Shown piece after piece: positions 22,665 through 34,445 of a stretch of 64,000 bases of DNA. Every line of letters begins with the position of its first letter. Position 1 is the stretch's first letter. The notes beneath the pieces were generated by a model, which saw nothing but the letters and a program-made list of their open reading frames with translations, did not search any database and had not been told where the DNA came from. Source of the stretch: Antedon mediterranea (taxonomy: Eukaryota; Echinodermata; Crinoidea; Comatulida; Antedonidae); assembly GCF_964355755.1 (NCBI RefSeq), contig NC_092674.1:7569001-7633000 (forward strand). Reading direction: 5' to 3'. The position numbers and the translations under genes are program-made.

Positions 22665-24495
22665 AATTGCTTGCTGCGCGCGGATCACTCTACCACGTCA
22701 TGGTGACGATTTAAAACCTAGTGCATAACACGTTTAATTGTTTACGATTTATGTAAATTGTTACACCGCCATCCACATGAGGAGGCCTGGTATACTGCTA
22801 ATAGTAATATAGATAAAGACGTTTTCATTAAAATCTAGTTTACCTCGCCAATTGAAAAGATTGAAAACAAGGTCGACCTTTGTGAATGAATACTCGTCTC
22901 TTAGCTACGTTGTTTTCAGTCCTTCAAACTCAGGATGAAAAGAAGCTCTATCGAAATTAAAACACGATTATTGTGTTAATTCTATGGTCAAATATACTAT
23001 ACGACAAAATAGGATGTATTGTAATCGTTATAATCTTTAGATGAATCGCTGAGTATTGGCTTTCAAATGTTGTTGTATTTGAAGAGCCACTTAAACCATG
23101 GTCTTATAATAATAGATTCTTTTCGTTGAAAGTCCTTGAATTAATCGTTGTAATTAAAATAAATTAATGTTATTTAACAAAAGCTCGACAACGTATTATT
23201 TGTTGTTATTTCAATCTGTTGTTAAAATAAGTGGAAATTATTGCTAAGGCAACAAAAACATTACAAAGAAGGTGCGCCAGCGAAGGCTGCACAGATGGCC
23301 TTTATGTAACAGTTAGTCCGTATTATTTAGCTGTTCAATACCAACACAGCTCGGCCTAGCTACTAATGTAAAACTCATCATACTCATATAATTTTAAAAT
23401 CACATTTCATCAGGAGGTTAATGTTCATTCAGGCTTTACGTATGGTTTGCCTTTGATTTTGTATCCGGTTTTTAGAGATTGGTCTGTAATTGGAGGGTTT
23501 TACTGGAAAAATTAAAACTTGGCAATCAATCATTGCTCGTCAGTCACGATTTACTAATGATATAAGAAACGAATATAGGCCGACTGGAATAAATGAGTAG
23601 CCTCTCTTCTATCAAACCGCCTTTCATTTCATTTCATTATTTATTTGGTCTATTTCAGTATATACATAACAAAAAAAATGAAATTGGGGAGACCATGGCC
23701 AACAACATTACTACATTATGGACCTGTTCAGATTTTGTTATATACCCTGTTAAATTGGTTTCACAGGCAAAAAATTGGGTGGTAGGAACCAACTTACCTA
23801 GGTAAATAAATTCCGGGTTTATATGATTGATAGTATTTGGGCCTATGGTAGTCATATTAGATTTGTAGGAATGTAATACAAAGATATGAAGACATACATT
23901 ATTTGAACTTCACTTAAAACAAAGACACCATACTTATTGATTTTATAAATTTCAAGATTAACCTGTGTATAGAGTTTATTCTTTAAGTATAGGCTTCGTA
24001 TTTATTTTATATCCGCTCCAGTAAGCGTGAATTCTCATCAATTTACCTGAATTCAACTACAAAGGACGTATATGAATGAATGCGCTGCTTACGTATAACG
24101 TAAAAACGTAAGCGCAAGGTATATAGGCGCAACGCAACCAAGTATAGGTGGGACGCGTATGGGTGGGACGCAAACACGTAGACGCGCGCAATACAACGAT
24201 AGGCGCAACGTAATTTGACCGAATGAAACAATATAACAAGAGGCGTACGGTATTATTTATTTAACTCTGCAGAGTTACCTTTTAATACAAAATAAAATAA
24301 TTAAGCATATAATAAAATAACAAGTCATTGAATTAGAGTCGGTGGCAAGACATTTAGCTTTATTTTATGAAATATAATATAGCATCATTTTCTATTAATA
24401 GCTTTTTAAATAATATACATCATGTTTCTTTTTCTTTATTAGTTGTATCCTTGTTTTACTTTTAATAATAGGCCAATGAATCGATTCAGGCTTAG
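22665..24495. other. intergenic DNA, no gene seen
   Basis: No supported exon. A family A-like fragment lies near 24090-24225 (GTAAGCGCAAGG, GGCGCAACGCAACC), and a LINE/SINE-tail-like patch near 23620-23700 (TTTCATTTCATTATTTATTT). Overlapping small frames at 24043-24239 arise from the CG-rich fragment. Confidence 0.45.
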
Positions 24496-24628
24496 TAAAG
24501 CTTGGTTCCCACTTGACTAATACGCAACGTAAGTGATTTGACCAATCATAAGCAATCGATTATTTGAACAGTCGCGTGTGATTGGTCAACTCGCTTGCGT
24601 TGCGTCGCTAGTGGGAACCAATCTTTAA
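24496..24628. mobile_element. family A foldback MITE, copy A9 (short)
   Basis: Ends AAAGCTTGGTTCCCACTTG and GCTAGTGGGAACCAATCTTT. The interior keeps GTGATTTGACCAATCATAAG and its complement GTGATTGGTCAACTCGCTTG. Confidence 0.85.
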
Positions 24629-24971
24629 TAACAAGATTTCGGTGCGGGAGAGTCAGACGAAGGAGACTGTGTCAGACGAGCGGAACGTTTATTCCGTCCA
24701 GGACACATGGTCTGTTAAATTATAGGTCTTCTTCGGCTACCGCCCTAAGACAAAAGCTCGGTTTACCCGGATAATTCGGTCACCTATCCACAAAAGTTAG
24801 CGATAATTGGTCCACATGAAACCAACATATCCGTTAAATAGTCTGAATAAGCCGTATGTTAAAATGGTAGCAAGAATTAGGCCTACTTGGAAGGATGTTT
24901 TAATCATAAACAGTTAGCAACAACAAATTCCCTATAATTAAACGCTTAAAAAAACATTATATTAACTATTG

Positions 24972-24977
24972 TTTATT
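24972..24977 (-). terminator. candidate poly(A) signal of the H2-like receptor gene
   Basis: On the minus strand AATAAA occurs 30 bases past the stop codon of the receptor. The position is close to the stop, so a short 3' UTR would follow; other signals further down cannot be excluded. Confidence 0.35.
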
Positions 24978-25007
24978 CTGTGGATGACAATGATAGTGCA
25001 TTTGATG

Positions 25008-26237
25008 TCACCTACCATTCTTATTTGTGTCCTTAGCCATCTCAACATCAAGAATAGGATATACTATTCCATTTACATTCCTTCCGATTGGTATATTAAT
25101 GCCATCAGCATTAGGGTCCCAACAAACGGAAGGCACGTGACGTTCTACTCGTTCATAAGTGTTCCGGTCCGTATTATTAACCCTTAACGTCACCAAGGAC
25201 CCATTTGAAAGACGCCTATCACTTGTTCTATTTCGAGCCATGTGAATAAGTATAGAAAACGCTTTTCGAAATTCACTGTTTAAAGCTGCGTACACAAGCG
25301 GGTTTATCAATGAGTTAATATATCCCATCCAGAGCACGACGAAATAGGTGGAATCAGGAAGGTTCCATTCGAATACTGGTTGAAAGGTAAAAATCGTGAA
25401 GTATGGCACCCAACAGACGACAAAACATCCCATCACTATTGCCATTACTTTAAGCGCTTTATGTTCGTCTACCACCTTGATATGTTGTTTTCGATTGTTA
25501 TTAAACTGCGCTGATAGCCTAGCTATGGCTTTCGCCTGCTTTCGAGCAACGATGACTATTTTGCAGTATAGTCCTGACATCAGCGTTAGCGGCACAAAAA
25601 ACAGCAAAATTCCGTCTAATAATGCAAAAAGTGTGTTAGTTTCTAACTGGCATTCAGAAGGGTTCGTGTAACTTTGAACGTCACCAGACTCTGTGTTCCA
25701 GCCAAGGTGTATTGGAAGAAAAGAAATGAGAAAAGAAATAATCCATACAATAGCTATTCCAAAAAAGGCCATTCTCCTTGTCATAACTGTCTTATAAGTA
25801 TATGGTTTAAGAATAGCTACGTATCTATCTACGCTAATGACAAGCAAATGTAATATTGAGGCCGTGGAGAACAGAACATCGCACGACACATATATATTGC
25901 AGAGTTCAGGTCCGAAGTCCCACGTTTGGGATATTGTGAAGATTGCACTAAAGGGTAACACAGTAAGACCAAGGAGTAAATCAACCATCGCCAGCGACAC
26001 GAGCAGCGTGTACGTTGAAGTTCGAAGCATAATGTTAACCCATGGAGAAAGACAAACCAGTATGTTTCCACAGATGATTAAAATAATTATAATTGTGAAT
26101 AGAATTCCTAAGCCGATAGATCTTGATGTTAAATTGGTTGTATCGTCTGCTGGTATGGTAGTTCCGTATTCGAATGTGCTTTCCAATAATGATACAGTTT
26201 GTGTTGTAGGCCTAACACTTGCGTTAGAGTCTGCCAT
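25008..26237 (-). CDS. HRH2-like: histamine H2 receptor-like class A GPCR, single exon
   Basis: Predicted plasma-membrane aminergic receptor of 409 residues. Seven membrane segments are clear. Visible landmarks: N58 (1.50), D86 (2.50), C113 (3.25), D120 (3.32, the amine-binding Asp), DRY 137-139, W165 (4.50), C196 in the second extracellular loop, P216 (5.50), CWVPYF 275-280 with W276 (6.48), NPLVY 312-316. TM5 carries D208 at 5.42 (LLDGILLFFVPL), the acidic residue typical of histamine H2 receptors, and TM7 WMGYINSLINPLVYAALN also closely resembles H2. Position 5.46 is Leu instead of the Thr of mammalian H2. N-terminal NAS and NLT sites may be glycosylated. The first ATG is used; no intron is needed. 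Ligand is inferred; a related monoamine or trace amine is possible. Confidence 0.92.
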   Translation of the reverse strand: MADSNASVRPTTQTVSLLESTFEYGTTIPADDTTNLTSRSIGLGILFTIIIILIICGNILVCLSPWVNIMLRTSTYTLLVSLAMVDLLLGLTVLPFSAIFTISQTWDFGPELCNIYVSCDVLFSTASILHLLVISVDRYVAILKPYTYKTVMTRRMAFFGIAIVWIISFLISFLPIHLGWNTESGDVQSYTNPSECQLETNTLFALLDGILLFFVPLTLMSGLYCKIVIVARKQAKAIARLSAQFNNNRKQHIKVVDEHKALKVMAIVMGCFVVCWVPYFTIFTFQPVFEWNLPDSTYFVVLWMGYINSLINPLVYAALNSEFRKAFSILIHMARNRTSDRRLSNGSLVTLRVNNTDRNTYERVERHVPSVCWDPNADGINIPIGRNVNGIVYPILDVEMAKDTNKNGR

Positions 26238-28107
26238 TACTGAACCAATATTCTATGTCGGTTTTTCTTATGATTTCAGGTTTGCCCTTCGTACTTTGAT
26301 TTTAGTGAAGTCGATTTTGATTTTCCTCATGACTGGACAACATCTTTCAGAAAGCTTCGTATACACCTGCCGCGCAATACGTTACTATGGTGTTTACAAA
26401 AATACATGAATTGTAAAAATACGACAAGCCATGTCAAAATAAGTGTTCGACGTCCATAATATACTTTAATGTATATGTAAATAAATTTTCTATTAGGCTT
26501 AATCGAAAGTACTGCCGTCCGGCTGAAGTATCGGGCCTTCTAAGCATGCAACAGTGTTGGTACGTCAATCCCAACTGAGCATACGATACCATTTCACAAC
26601 TGCTTTCAGTCGGTGAACGACTTTCAATACGTAAAGGAATACCGTCAAGGACGCCACCTACATTATTTGAGAAAATCTATTACTGTAATTATAACACACA
26701 CTCTCATGTTTGGCATGGAGCCGTACAGTACATTTAGACTATACTTTAAAGCTATAACAATTCAATATGAACAATTCAATATGAACAATTTGCGAACGGA
26801 AGTGAATCTTATGGTTATAGTGTTTTTGGAACCGTTATGTACTGAAGTGAAACGACTAATATCAAATATGTATACCCATTACCATTATTTAACTAATAAC
26901 GCATAACAGCGTGATCAAAATACACAATAAAAGGACGGCTTTGTTTATTCGGTTACAGCCATTCATCAAATTTAGCCCTCACAAAGAAATCTAAACTATT
27001 TTTAGGCTTAATTTCAATGCGATCGTTACTATCAAAATAGAATTATACACAGAAGTCGAGCATTACGTTTTTTGTCGGGAGTTATATGAAATCTGTGCAT
27101 GCGTATAACGCTGAAAAGCCACGACTGGCCACGCCCCGTCATTCCGGTGCCTTACAACTATTTATTAAGCCAATCAAATCATCCGCTTCGTTCGTCGTGG
27201 TGAACAGACGAGTTAAAATAAAGCAGAAATTCTCTTTCAAAACTAATGATACAATGATAATTAACTAATTGATGAGCCCGCGATTGTATTTACTTTCTTC
27301 CAAAACAGTGATTTGTAATACAAGAAGAACCTATAATCATTGTGTACAATAATTCAATTGTAGGCCGCCTAGGCCTCCTATGGTATAAGCCGAACTGTTC
27401 GCTATTGTGTGGTAAATGCAATGGATTACTATACTGTAATTTATTGTCAGATTAGGCATAGTGTACATTGATTACATAAAACTTAAAATTGAGAAAAAAT
27501 TCACCAAACACGCTTGTGAGGTCTTAGGACAGATTTTTAAATGGTGGAGCATTAGTAGGCCCTACCTGTCAAAATACCTGTCGAAAAAAGTGGAGAGTGC
27601 GCGCCCTAAATGCACCTGCTGGACCCGTTCCTGAGTCTACCTTGTAGGCCTATTTATACCGTACGACTGTTATACTTATTTCGTTTTATTTATAATGAAG
27701 TTAGAGTCTAGAAACCACAATGCAAAACAGGTTTTGTTTTACGTGTAAGCCTGTATAAAGATGTTGTTAAATAAAAACAGAGAACAGAGAAAAATATCCC
27801 AAACAATGATTACTTTCTCTTTAGTTTTCAACCAGGGAAGAATGAAATGTACACTCGTCCCTGGTTCAACATAAAAAATAACGTCATTCCTTACCGTAAT
27901 TTTTTAAAACTTAACTCAGAACTCCCACGGCTTAGATCTAATTGAACATTATAGGCACTGATTAAAACCAATACCGTACGTGGTAAAAATACAAACAAGA
28001 AAGAAAGATTGTATGTACAAGCAAAGATATGCCTTCAACAGAATATGCACTAGTTAAGATAGAATGCGAAGCAAAAATAATCGGTAATCGTTCCCTCCCT
28101 TTTTTTT
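26238..28107. other. intergenic DNA upstream of the receptor, no gene seen
   Basis: This must contain the receptor's promoter and 5' UTR, but I cannot place a start site. Small frames at 26613-26906 and 27086-27268 show no domain. A hairpin with arms AACCAGGGA/TCCCTGGTT occurs at 27830-27866. Confidence 0.45.
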
Positions 28108-28297
28108 AGTTTGGTTCGCATTAGGGCGCAGCGAAAGGACGTATTCGCAGCGCAAGGACATACGCGCAACGCAATTACGTAAGCGCTACGCAAGTGATTT
28201 GACTAATCACAGTGTGGGAGTGGATTATTCGAACTTGGTCAACTCGCTTTCGTTGCGTTTAGTCCTTGCGTTACGTCCTAGTTGGAACCAAACGTTA
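28108..28297. mobile_element. family A foldback MITE, copy A10 (expanded left arm)
   Basis: Left end TAGTTTGGTTCGCATTAGGG, right end CCTAGTTGGAACCAAACG. The left arm has several extra GCGCAGCG/GCGCAACG blocks, so it is longer than the right arm. Confidence 0.75.
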
Positions 28298-28895
28298 TCA
28301 ACCTACCCATAGCTTATATCTTGAAAAATCAACACACTACTGTACAATTATTACATAATCTTTCGATTTAAAAAAACTATATGACTGTTTGTCAGACTTT
28401 TAAAAATGCTTATATATAGGACTATATATTTTAAAATATTAGTTCTTGGTCATGTAACACTAAAATACTAAATAGCCCGAAAACACAACATAGCAGAACG
28501 AATTGAATTGAACATCAATGGGCTTTACAGAAAGTGAATTGAATAAACTTGAAACGAGGGCATCTAATTAATTATCCTGTCTTGATAAAAATCGTAATGC
28601 TAAAGATGAAGATAGCTAGAGGCATTTGTACTGTGTCAATAACCTGTCTTATAATACTAGAAATTAAAACATCTTAACAATCCCGTACGATTCACAAAGG
28701 CAATCGAGCAAAATGGAAAATCGAAGGTTCAGATATAAAATGTTTGTTTATACAGTTAAACACAGCCTACTCCTCGCAAAATGACTTGTACGTACAGAAT
28801 AGCAATACATGTGTAAGAGTATTATTATGTATAGGTACCGTACTGCTGTAGAGGGCAGCAAAACAGTAAATACTCTTCGTCAACAGGAACACAGA
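28298..28895. other. AT-rich intergenic DNA, no gene seen
   Basis: Includes a short repeat-tail-like patch at 28500-28560 (GAATTGAATTGAACATCAAT). No exon found. Confidence 0.45.
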
Positions 28896-29130
28896 GCAGT
28901 AACGGGAAGCGGTAATGGTAAGCGGAAAACCACGTGGCTGGTCCCATCTACACAGCGCGCGGAATTCGCAAGATGAGGTGTTGCGGAAAGTAGGTGCCTG
29001 TAGGCATCGAGGCTACTGTATGTTGCAAGCACTGCTGCTGGTCATAAGAAATAACATTTATTCTATGTTTGCGTTTTCCGCGTACAATTACAGCTTACCG
29101 TTACCGCTCTCGTCTGTGAAATGCGCAAAA
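28896..29130. mobile_element. family C element, copy C3
   Basis: Shares GGTAATGGTAAGCGGAAAAC, GGTCATAAGAAATAACAT and the right arm TTACCGTTACCGCTCTCG with C2. It is an inverted-repeat element of about 235 bp, lying just past the 3' end of P4HTM-like copy A. Confidence 0.7.
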
Positions 29131-29194
29131 TGATATAACATAAATACTCGCAAACCAAGCTGCGTTATCAAACAATCATATTATAGAACTAGAT

Positions 29195-32100
29195 TTACAG
29201 TTCATCCTTACTGTTAATTTGGTTTATTTTTTGTTTTTGTTGATCTTCAAAACGTTCTTTGTTTAGGCCTAAGCCTTCTAAAATGTTCTTATGCCTGCTT
29301 TGTTCGTCTTGAAAGTTTTCTACGATTTCTTGCGTCAGTTTAGGCATATTCTGGCTGCTATGACGTCGTGTTTCTTGATGATGCCGAATTGTATTTTGAT
29401 GGTGCAGTCTGAGTATGTTGTTTTCCTTATTTGTTAAATCGTTAAATATCTTTTTCTGTTGTTTCATTTTCATATATTGTATTTGCCGTTCTTCGTCCGT
29501 GTCAACAGGTAGCCAATGATTAGCGATCCATTTATCACCTCTCTTAATATCGCATCCACCATGAAGAGAGTACACGTCAATATCACCAATCCAACCTACG
29601 AGAAAGAACAATGTTAAAATATTGTATTCAAGCTTACAGTTTCCCACTATGACGTAACACAATGGTGGAACGTGACGTAACAAAATGGTGGAACGTAGCG
29701 CAACGTAATTCGGGTGATCCATCGCGTCATTATGATGTGATTTTCGAGTAAAATTACTTGATGCAAGGCAATCTAACAACAGTATGATGAGCTCTGGAGA
29801 TCAAATGGTTTATCTGTGGCTGCGAAACGTACAGTTCTACGCCCCTAAAGCGTGGTTCCCACCAGCGACGCAACGCAAGGATGTAACGCAACGCAAGTGA
29901 ATTGACCAATCACAAGCGATGGCTTATTCGCTTGTGATTGCTAACTGTCTATAACTTCGCTTGTCATTGGTTAAAACGCTTGCGTTGCGTTTACGTCCTT
30001 GCGTTACGTTCTAGTGGGAACCACGCTTGATAGATACCGCGCGCCGCGGAGAATATACATTATTGTTATTTGTCGCAGCAAGAATCTTCGCAAGGAAAGC
30101 CCAGTATCTTTTTCCTTTTGCCTTCCTTCGGACCAACACGTCAATAAATTGTTGTTACCTAACGTCGGTCCACCTTCGCTTATTGTAAAACTTTCGTTCA
30201 GATTTTACTCATAACATTTCGCAATTTTAGTGCTGATCCTGAACGAGTTTCTAACAATTTTGATATTTTATAAGAGGAACATTCGAGTATAAAATCATCA
30301 TTTTGCAATATCAGTGGGATTTATTCCTAGCTGAACATCCAAACTGCCGTTTGTGATTGGTCAACTAACTTGCGTTGTGCTACGCTGTTGCGCTGCAGCG
30401 TCCATGCTTGAGCGATGGTTGGCATTATTTTTGTCATAAACTACTGTATATTGCATAGATTTTACCTACCTATGTCTTCATTCAGTACGTGATTGTACCA
30501 CATCACAGCTTTGCCCTTCTTTGGTTTAACTACAACATTAGCATCCTCGCAGTGGTTACTCAAATCGGTGATTGTATTTCCCGCCATATACTGATCATAA
30601 ATAAATAAATAAAAATTAGTATTAAATAATGTTTTGGTGAATTAAATTCTTTAAATTGGGGCACTCATTAGTTTAAAACAGGACAGGCATAATTAGTTTA
30701 AAATATAGAAAGTCAAACTTTTGAAATAAGTGTTACAATAACAAATTAAATCTAAACAAGAATATTTCTTACAAAAAACGCTGCTCGCTTATTGTTATTG
30801 CTAAGGTCAAGTCTGGGGGTCACTTCATCACGCCTAGATACTTTAAGTATCCTATTACAAACAAAAACTTCAATGGACTGTTTTGATAATAATTCAATGA
30901 TTATCTGACAGTGAATTATAGTAATATCATGGGACTCATAAATACCATAAATGCTTTGGGATTTGTCATTAGACTCTTTTCCCAGCCGTTTTTTGGATTC
31001 AACAGGTGGTACCTATAAATTATAGTCGGGTTTCCATTTTAACAAAAATGTCAAAGTGTAGTACTATACTGCTGCTTGATTTCATCTAATGAATGAGTCA
31101 TCTCGTGTGACGTAGCGGGGTAGAGCAGCAGCGTGAAAACATAATGTTAAGGACACATTTACGAGAAAAAATAGGTACTGTGTTTCAACTTGTATTTGGA
31201 CGTATTTGGATTGTCGTTAAGTTTTTCTGGAGCCCCAGACATATCATGTTATGATGACTCTGTTACTTTTGGGGTCCCAGAACATGTTTGATGTCGAATA
31301 AATAAATGAAATGGATAGAGATTTAAAGGAAGGATCTAAAGTATAGTACCATGCATAAGTTAAGTGTCATAAGTTAAGTGTCATAAGTTAAGTGTCATAA
31401 GTTAAGTTTCATACAGTTAAGTTTCATACAGTTAAAGTGTCATACAGTTAAGTGTCATACCTTTCTGTGGAATGTCACATTGTCTGCAACTGGAAATGCC
31501 GTTTCGCCCCCTTCTTCAACATCATTAAGGTAGTACATCACCGTTACATATCTATGCAAAATATAAGCCACATAAATGGGAGTGGGTACCGGTAATACTG
31601 AACTAGGAAACTGCGAAACTGTGTAGGAAATCAGAACTGTTGCTGCAACTAGTAGCATTTTAAAGCGTGTCAATAAGAAGAACAATGTAGAGATACTATG
31701 TTGAATAGAACATGAACACAGTCAGAGGAATTTTGTGAACTTTGATCCTATAAAACTTTACCCAATCCATTTTTATTATTGAAGCAAGAGAGGAAGAATA
31801 AGCGAAACTCCATGCCTATGTTTTTTTTTCTGGAATTTCGAACATACTGACCAATGAATGACACCTAAACCCAAGTTATGAACACCATGTAAATGCGAGA
31901 TAGTACTAGCTTAATTGATTAATAAAGTGTTTTAAAATGCCTGAAAAAAAAAAGGAAACGACTAAAAACAGAACATAGCCAGCCGAAGCTGACTGGGTAA
32001 AGAACCACCTGAAAAACAGAACACAACTAAATTTCATGTATTTTAATTAATTTCATAACATACCTACACATACGATATTTGTTAAAATCGAGTTTCACAG

Positions 32101-34445
32101 ATTCCTCAACTCCATCTAAAAGACGTGTATTTATACATTGCTTGTTATCAATCATCTCGCTGTCATAATGAGCGTGGTAGTGTCCACCAACATCGTAATG
32201 TACAATCTGTGTAAAACAATAATATACCTATATCACTCAATTCTACAGCTATCATTAGGTACAGCTTAACAGACTATTGCAAGTCATCTAGATACGAGTA
32301 TTTTTTTCATTATATGTCACTGTAGGTTCGTATGTAAAGGGAAAATGTATAATGTGAATGAATGATTCATTTATATAATAAATATAGACGTTTAGCAGCC
32401 TTTTTAAAATTGTCTCTAGTCTCTAATGCACACAAAAACAACTTTCACTTTTCCAAAACATTGCTTTCAAATGTGAAAAAGCTCACGATAAACATGAGTG
32501 GTATGTTTGAACCTAAATTTACTCCTCTGATCTTACCTGCATCTTTTCACCAAGATCAACGATTTTCTTTGATAACCCGGTGAGTGAGACAAGTCTGTAT
32601 TATTAACAATAATTATTGAATATTGTAAAAACAAACAACCTGAAAAGGCTTTAAGATCACTGGTATTCTCATTTAAATAGGCCTATTCTAAATACCCTTT
32701 TCCGCAATTACTTATCAATCTATCATAGAAAAAAATCTCACTCCTCTAGCCAAATTCGAGGTAATATTAAAGATGTCTATTTAATTTGGAATAACTGGGC
32801 TCTTTAAAAAGAATTGAGATGATACTATTCAAGAGAGTTTATAATTAGATCTTACCTTTTCTTTAATTCATCAAATAATTCATCAGAATTATGATCGACC
32901 CAGACTTGGTCACTTATCCTAGTCTTCTTTCTTTTGTCTGCCTTCATGTTGTCATACATCCACTTGTACATCAGTTTTACATCAATCTTTCCAAACTCAC
33001 CAGCGGTAAGTTTCTTATCTCCATCAGTATCATACTCATTTAATTGAATAAACTCTTCTATGTCGTCTATTGTGATCAATGCGTTTTGTATGGGAGGCCG
33101 TGCGTACCAAAGTTCTATAAAATCTACACATCCATCAGTGTTCGTGTCAGTATCTTGGAAATTAAGTTGATGATCGCCCTCGCTTACTCTTGACCCAAAT
33201 CCGTCTTCCGGTAGTGTATGACTTTGTTTCCATCTTCTTCTTTTGGCAATGTTTTTTATGTGTTCACATTCATTGTCGGTTAGAAAATGTTCAATCTCTA
33301 GTTAATGATAATATACGAAAAAGTAAACATAAGAAAATCTGAAAAAAATAAAATGGTCGTAGTTTGAAATTCGAATTCGTTGATTGGATGTCATAATTGT
33401 GATAGCGCAGATAGTTACAATCCGTTATGCGTGATTAATCAATATTGAATGAATACTGAGAAAGAGAATACTCGGGGTACATTGCGTGTAATGGAGACCA
33501 GTGTGCGTTGTAACAAATCAGAAATAATTAACGAATGAATTTAGCTTATTGTCGTTATTGTGTACATGTTGTTCGGAGCTTATTGACCGACATCATAGCA
33601 TAATATTTTGTTTACGTTTAGTGAAGAGCAACTCAACGGTACTTCAACACGGTGGTAACAGGGACAATTTGCTCCGATTGCAGAAACTCATTAATTGTGT
33701 TAGTATCTACAATCACACAAGCTGTGAAATGAACATAATTGTTATTAGAAGAAGAATCTTACCAAATAAAGGAGGACGCATAGCTACGGTTTTTATCATC
33801 AATGTTCTACCAGATTCAAGATTCAGTTCCTGCTCATGACCAACCTTTAAAGAAAATATTATAAGGCCTATAGTCCAGTCTATATCGTAATTTCTTCCGG
33901 TTCAAACAAGGCTCTCAATATTGATCCCTTTAATTAGTAAGCGATCCGTCAAAATGAAAATCCAAAATTAAATTTCGGCGCGTCCATCCCATTTGAGAGA
34001 GTACGGCATGCGTGTACTACAAACAATTTGCTTACTAGGGCTTATTTAACATTAATTCATACATTTACATGTTTTGTATAGAGAATGATATACTAAAAAT
34101 CAAGTTTTCTTTTTGAAGTTGAAGCAATGAGAAAAGCCGCACTAACCGAATTTCGAACCCCGAATCTTCTGCTTGATACGCAGACTTTCTACCATTAGAC
34201 CAATGTTTCATGGTATGTGTTCAAATTCGATTGGATAGCTATTTTTTTTACTTGACGCACGGACAAAATAGAAACAAAAATGGAAACAGCAATCGATAAA
34301 CATGTAATTCGGTTGTACTTACAGATACAGGATCTAACATTGGTAATTTTAAGTCCGTATTAAAATGCTCCTCTCTTAGGCTAGGATTCTGATTGGTAGT
34401 GCATCCAATGCCGGGAAAAACGACAAGGATGACCAAGAAGTACAT
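29195..34445 (-). CDS. P4HTM-like: P4HTM-like prolyl 4-hydroxylase, copy A (8 exons, ends KDEL)
   Basis: Predicted Fe(II)/2-oxoglutarate prolyl hydroxylase, 486 residues. Exons in order: 34323-34445, 33763-33844, 32856-33297, 32537-32594, 32064-32206, 31461-31551, 30470-30590, 29195-29595; all GT-AG, frame kept throughout. Exon 1 gives a signal peptide ([14 protein letters not shown]). Two EF-hand loops follow: D119-E130 and D158-E169 ([12 protein letters not shown]). The catalytic domain has iron ligands H248 and D250 in GGHYHAHYD, distal H365 in YSLHGGC and the 2-oxoglutarate lysine K375 ten residues later. The EF-hand plus oxygenase order is that of P4HTM. After the catalytic core comes a Gln/Lys-rich, probably coiled, tail ending NSKDEL. 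A cleavable signal plus KDEL predicts a soluble ER-lumen enzyme, unlike membrane-anchored vertebrate P4HTM. Substrate unknown. Confidence 0.92.
29630..29735. mobile_element. family A MITE fragment, copy A11
   Basis: Left end AAGCTTACAGTTTCCCACTA followed by duplicated ACGTAACACAATGGTGGAAC-type blocks and CGCAACGTAATTCGGGTG. It is truncated and lies in the last intron of P4HTM-like copy A. Confidence 0.6.
29846..30030. mobile_element. family A foldback MITE, copy A12 (well preserved)
   Basis: Ends TAAAGCGTGGTTCCCACCAG and CTAGTGGGAACCACGCTTGA. It is nearly identical to copy A6, 21 kb away. It sits in the last intron (29596-30469) of P4HTM-like copy A. A further degraded fragment follows at about 30335-30410 (TGTGATTGGTCAACTAACTT). 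Confidence 0.85.
31205..31315. mobile_element. interspersed repeat, second copy of the 20140-20270 family
   Basis: Reverse complement of the 20140-20270 repeat: CTGGAGCCCCAGACAT, TTTTGGGGTCCCAG, GATGTCGAATAAATAAATGA. It lies in intron 6 of P4HTM-like copy A. Confidence 0.6.
31354..31460 (-). repeat. 15-bp minisatellite abutting a splice donor
   Basis: About seven units reading GTATGACACTTAACT on the minus strand (variants GTATGAAACTTAACT and GACACTTAACTTAT). The first unit starts exactly at the 5' splice site of exon 6 of P4HTM-like copy A, so each GTATGA unit resembles that donor. Confidence 0.8.
34139..34212 (-). pseudogene. tRNA-like sequence, probably a tRNA-derived SINE or pseudogene
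   Basis: On the minus strand there is an A-box-like TGGTCTAATGGTAGAAAGTC, an anticodon arm with perfect stem TCTGC/GCAGA and loop GTATCAA (ATC in anticodon position), and a B-box-like GGGGTTCGAAATTC. The T stem does not pair well and the acceptor ends do not pair, so I do not call it a functional tRNA. It lies in intron 1 of P4HTM-like copy A. Confidence 0.5.

Noticed and set aside
24043-24239. Two overlapping 60-62 codon frames
   Set aside because: They cover a CG-rich family A-like fragment and encode only its repeated words.
1-24900. Host protein-coding genes in the left third
   Set aside because: No exon with domain similarity and matching splice phases was found outside transposon remnants.
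25396-26409. Plus-strand frames across the receptor gene
   Set aside because: Shadows of the minus-strand GPCR; no domain on the plus strand.
34139-34212. Functional tRNA gene
   Set aside because: The anticodon stem pairs but the T stem and acceptor stem do not; better explained as a tRNA-derived repeat.
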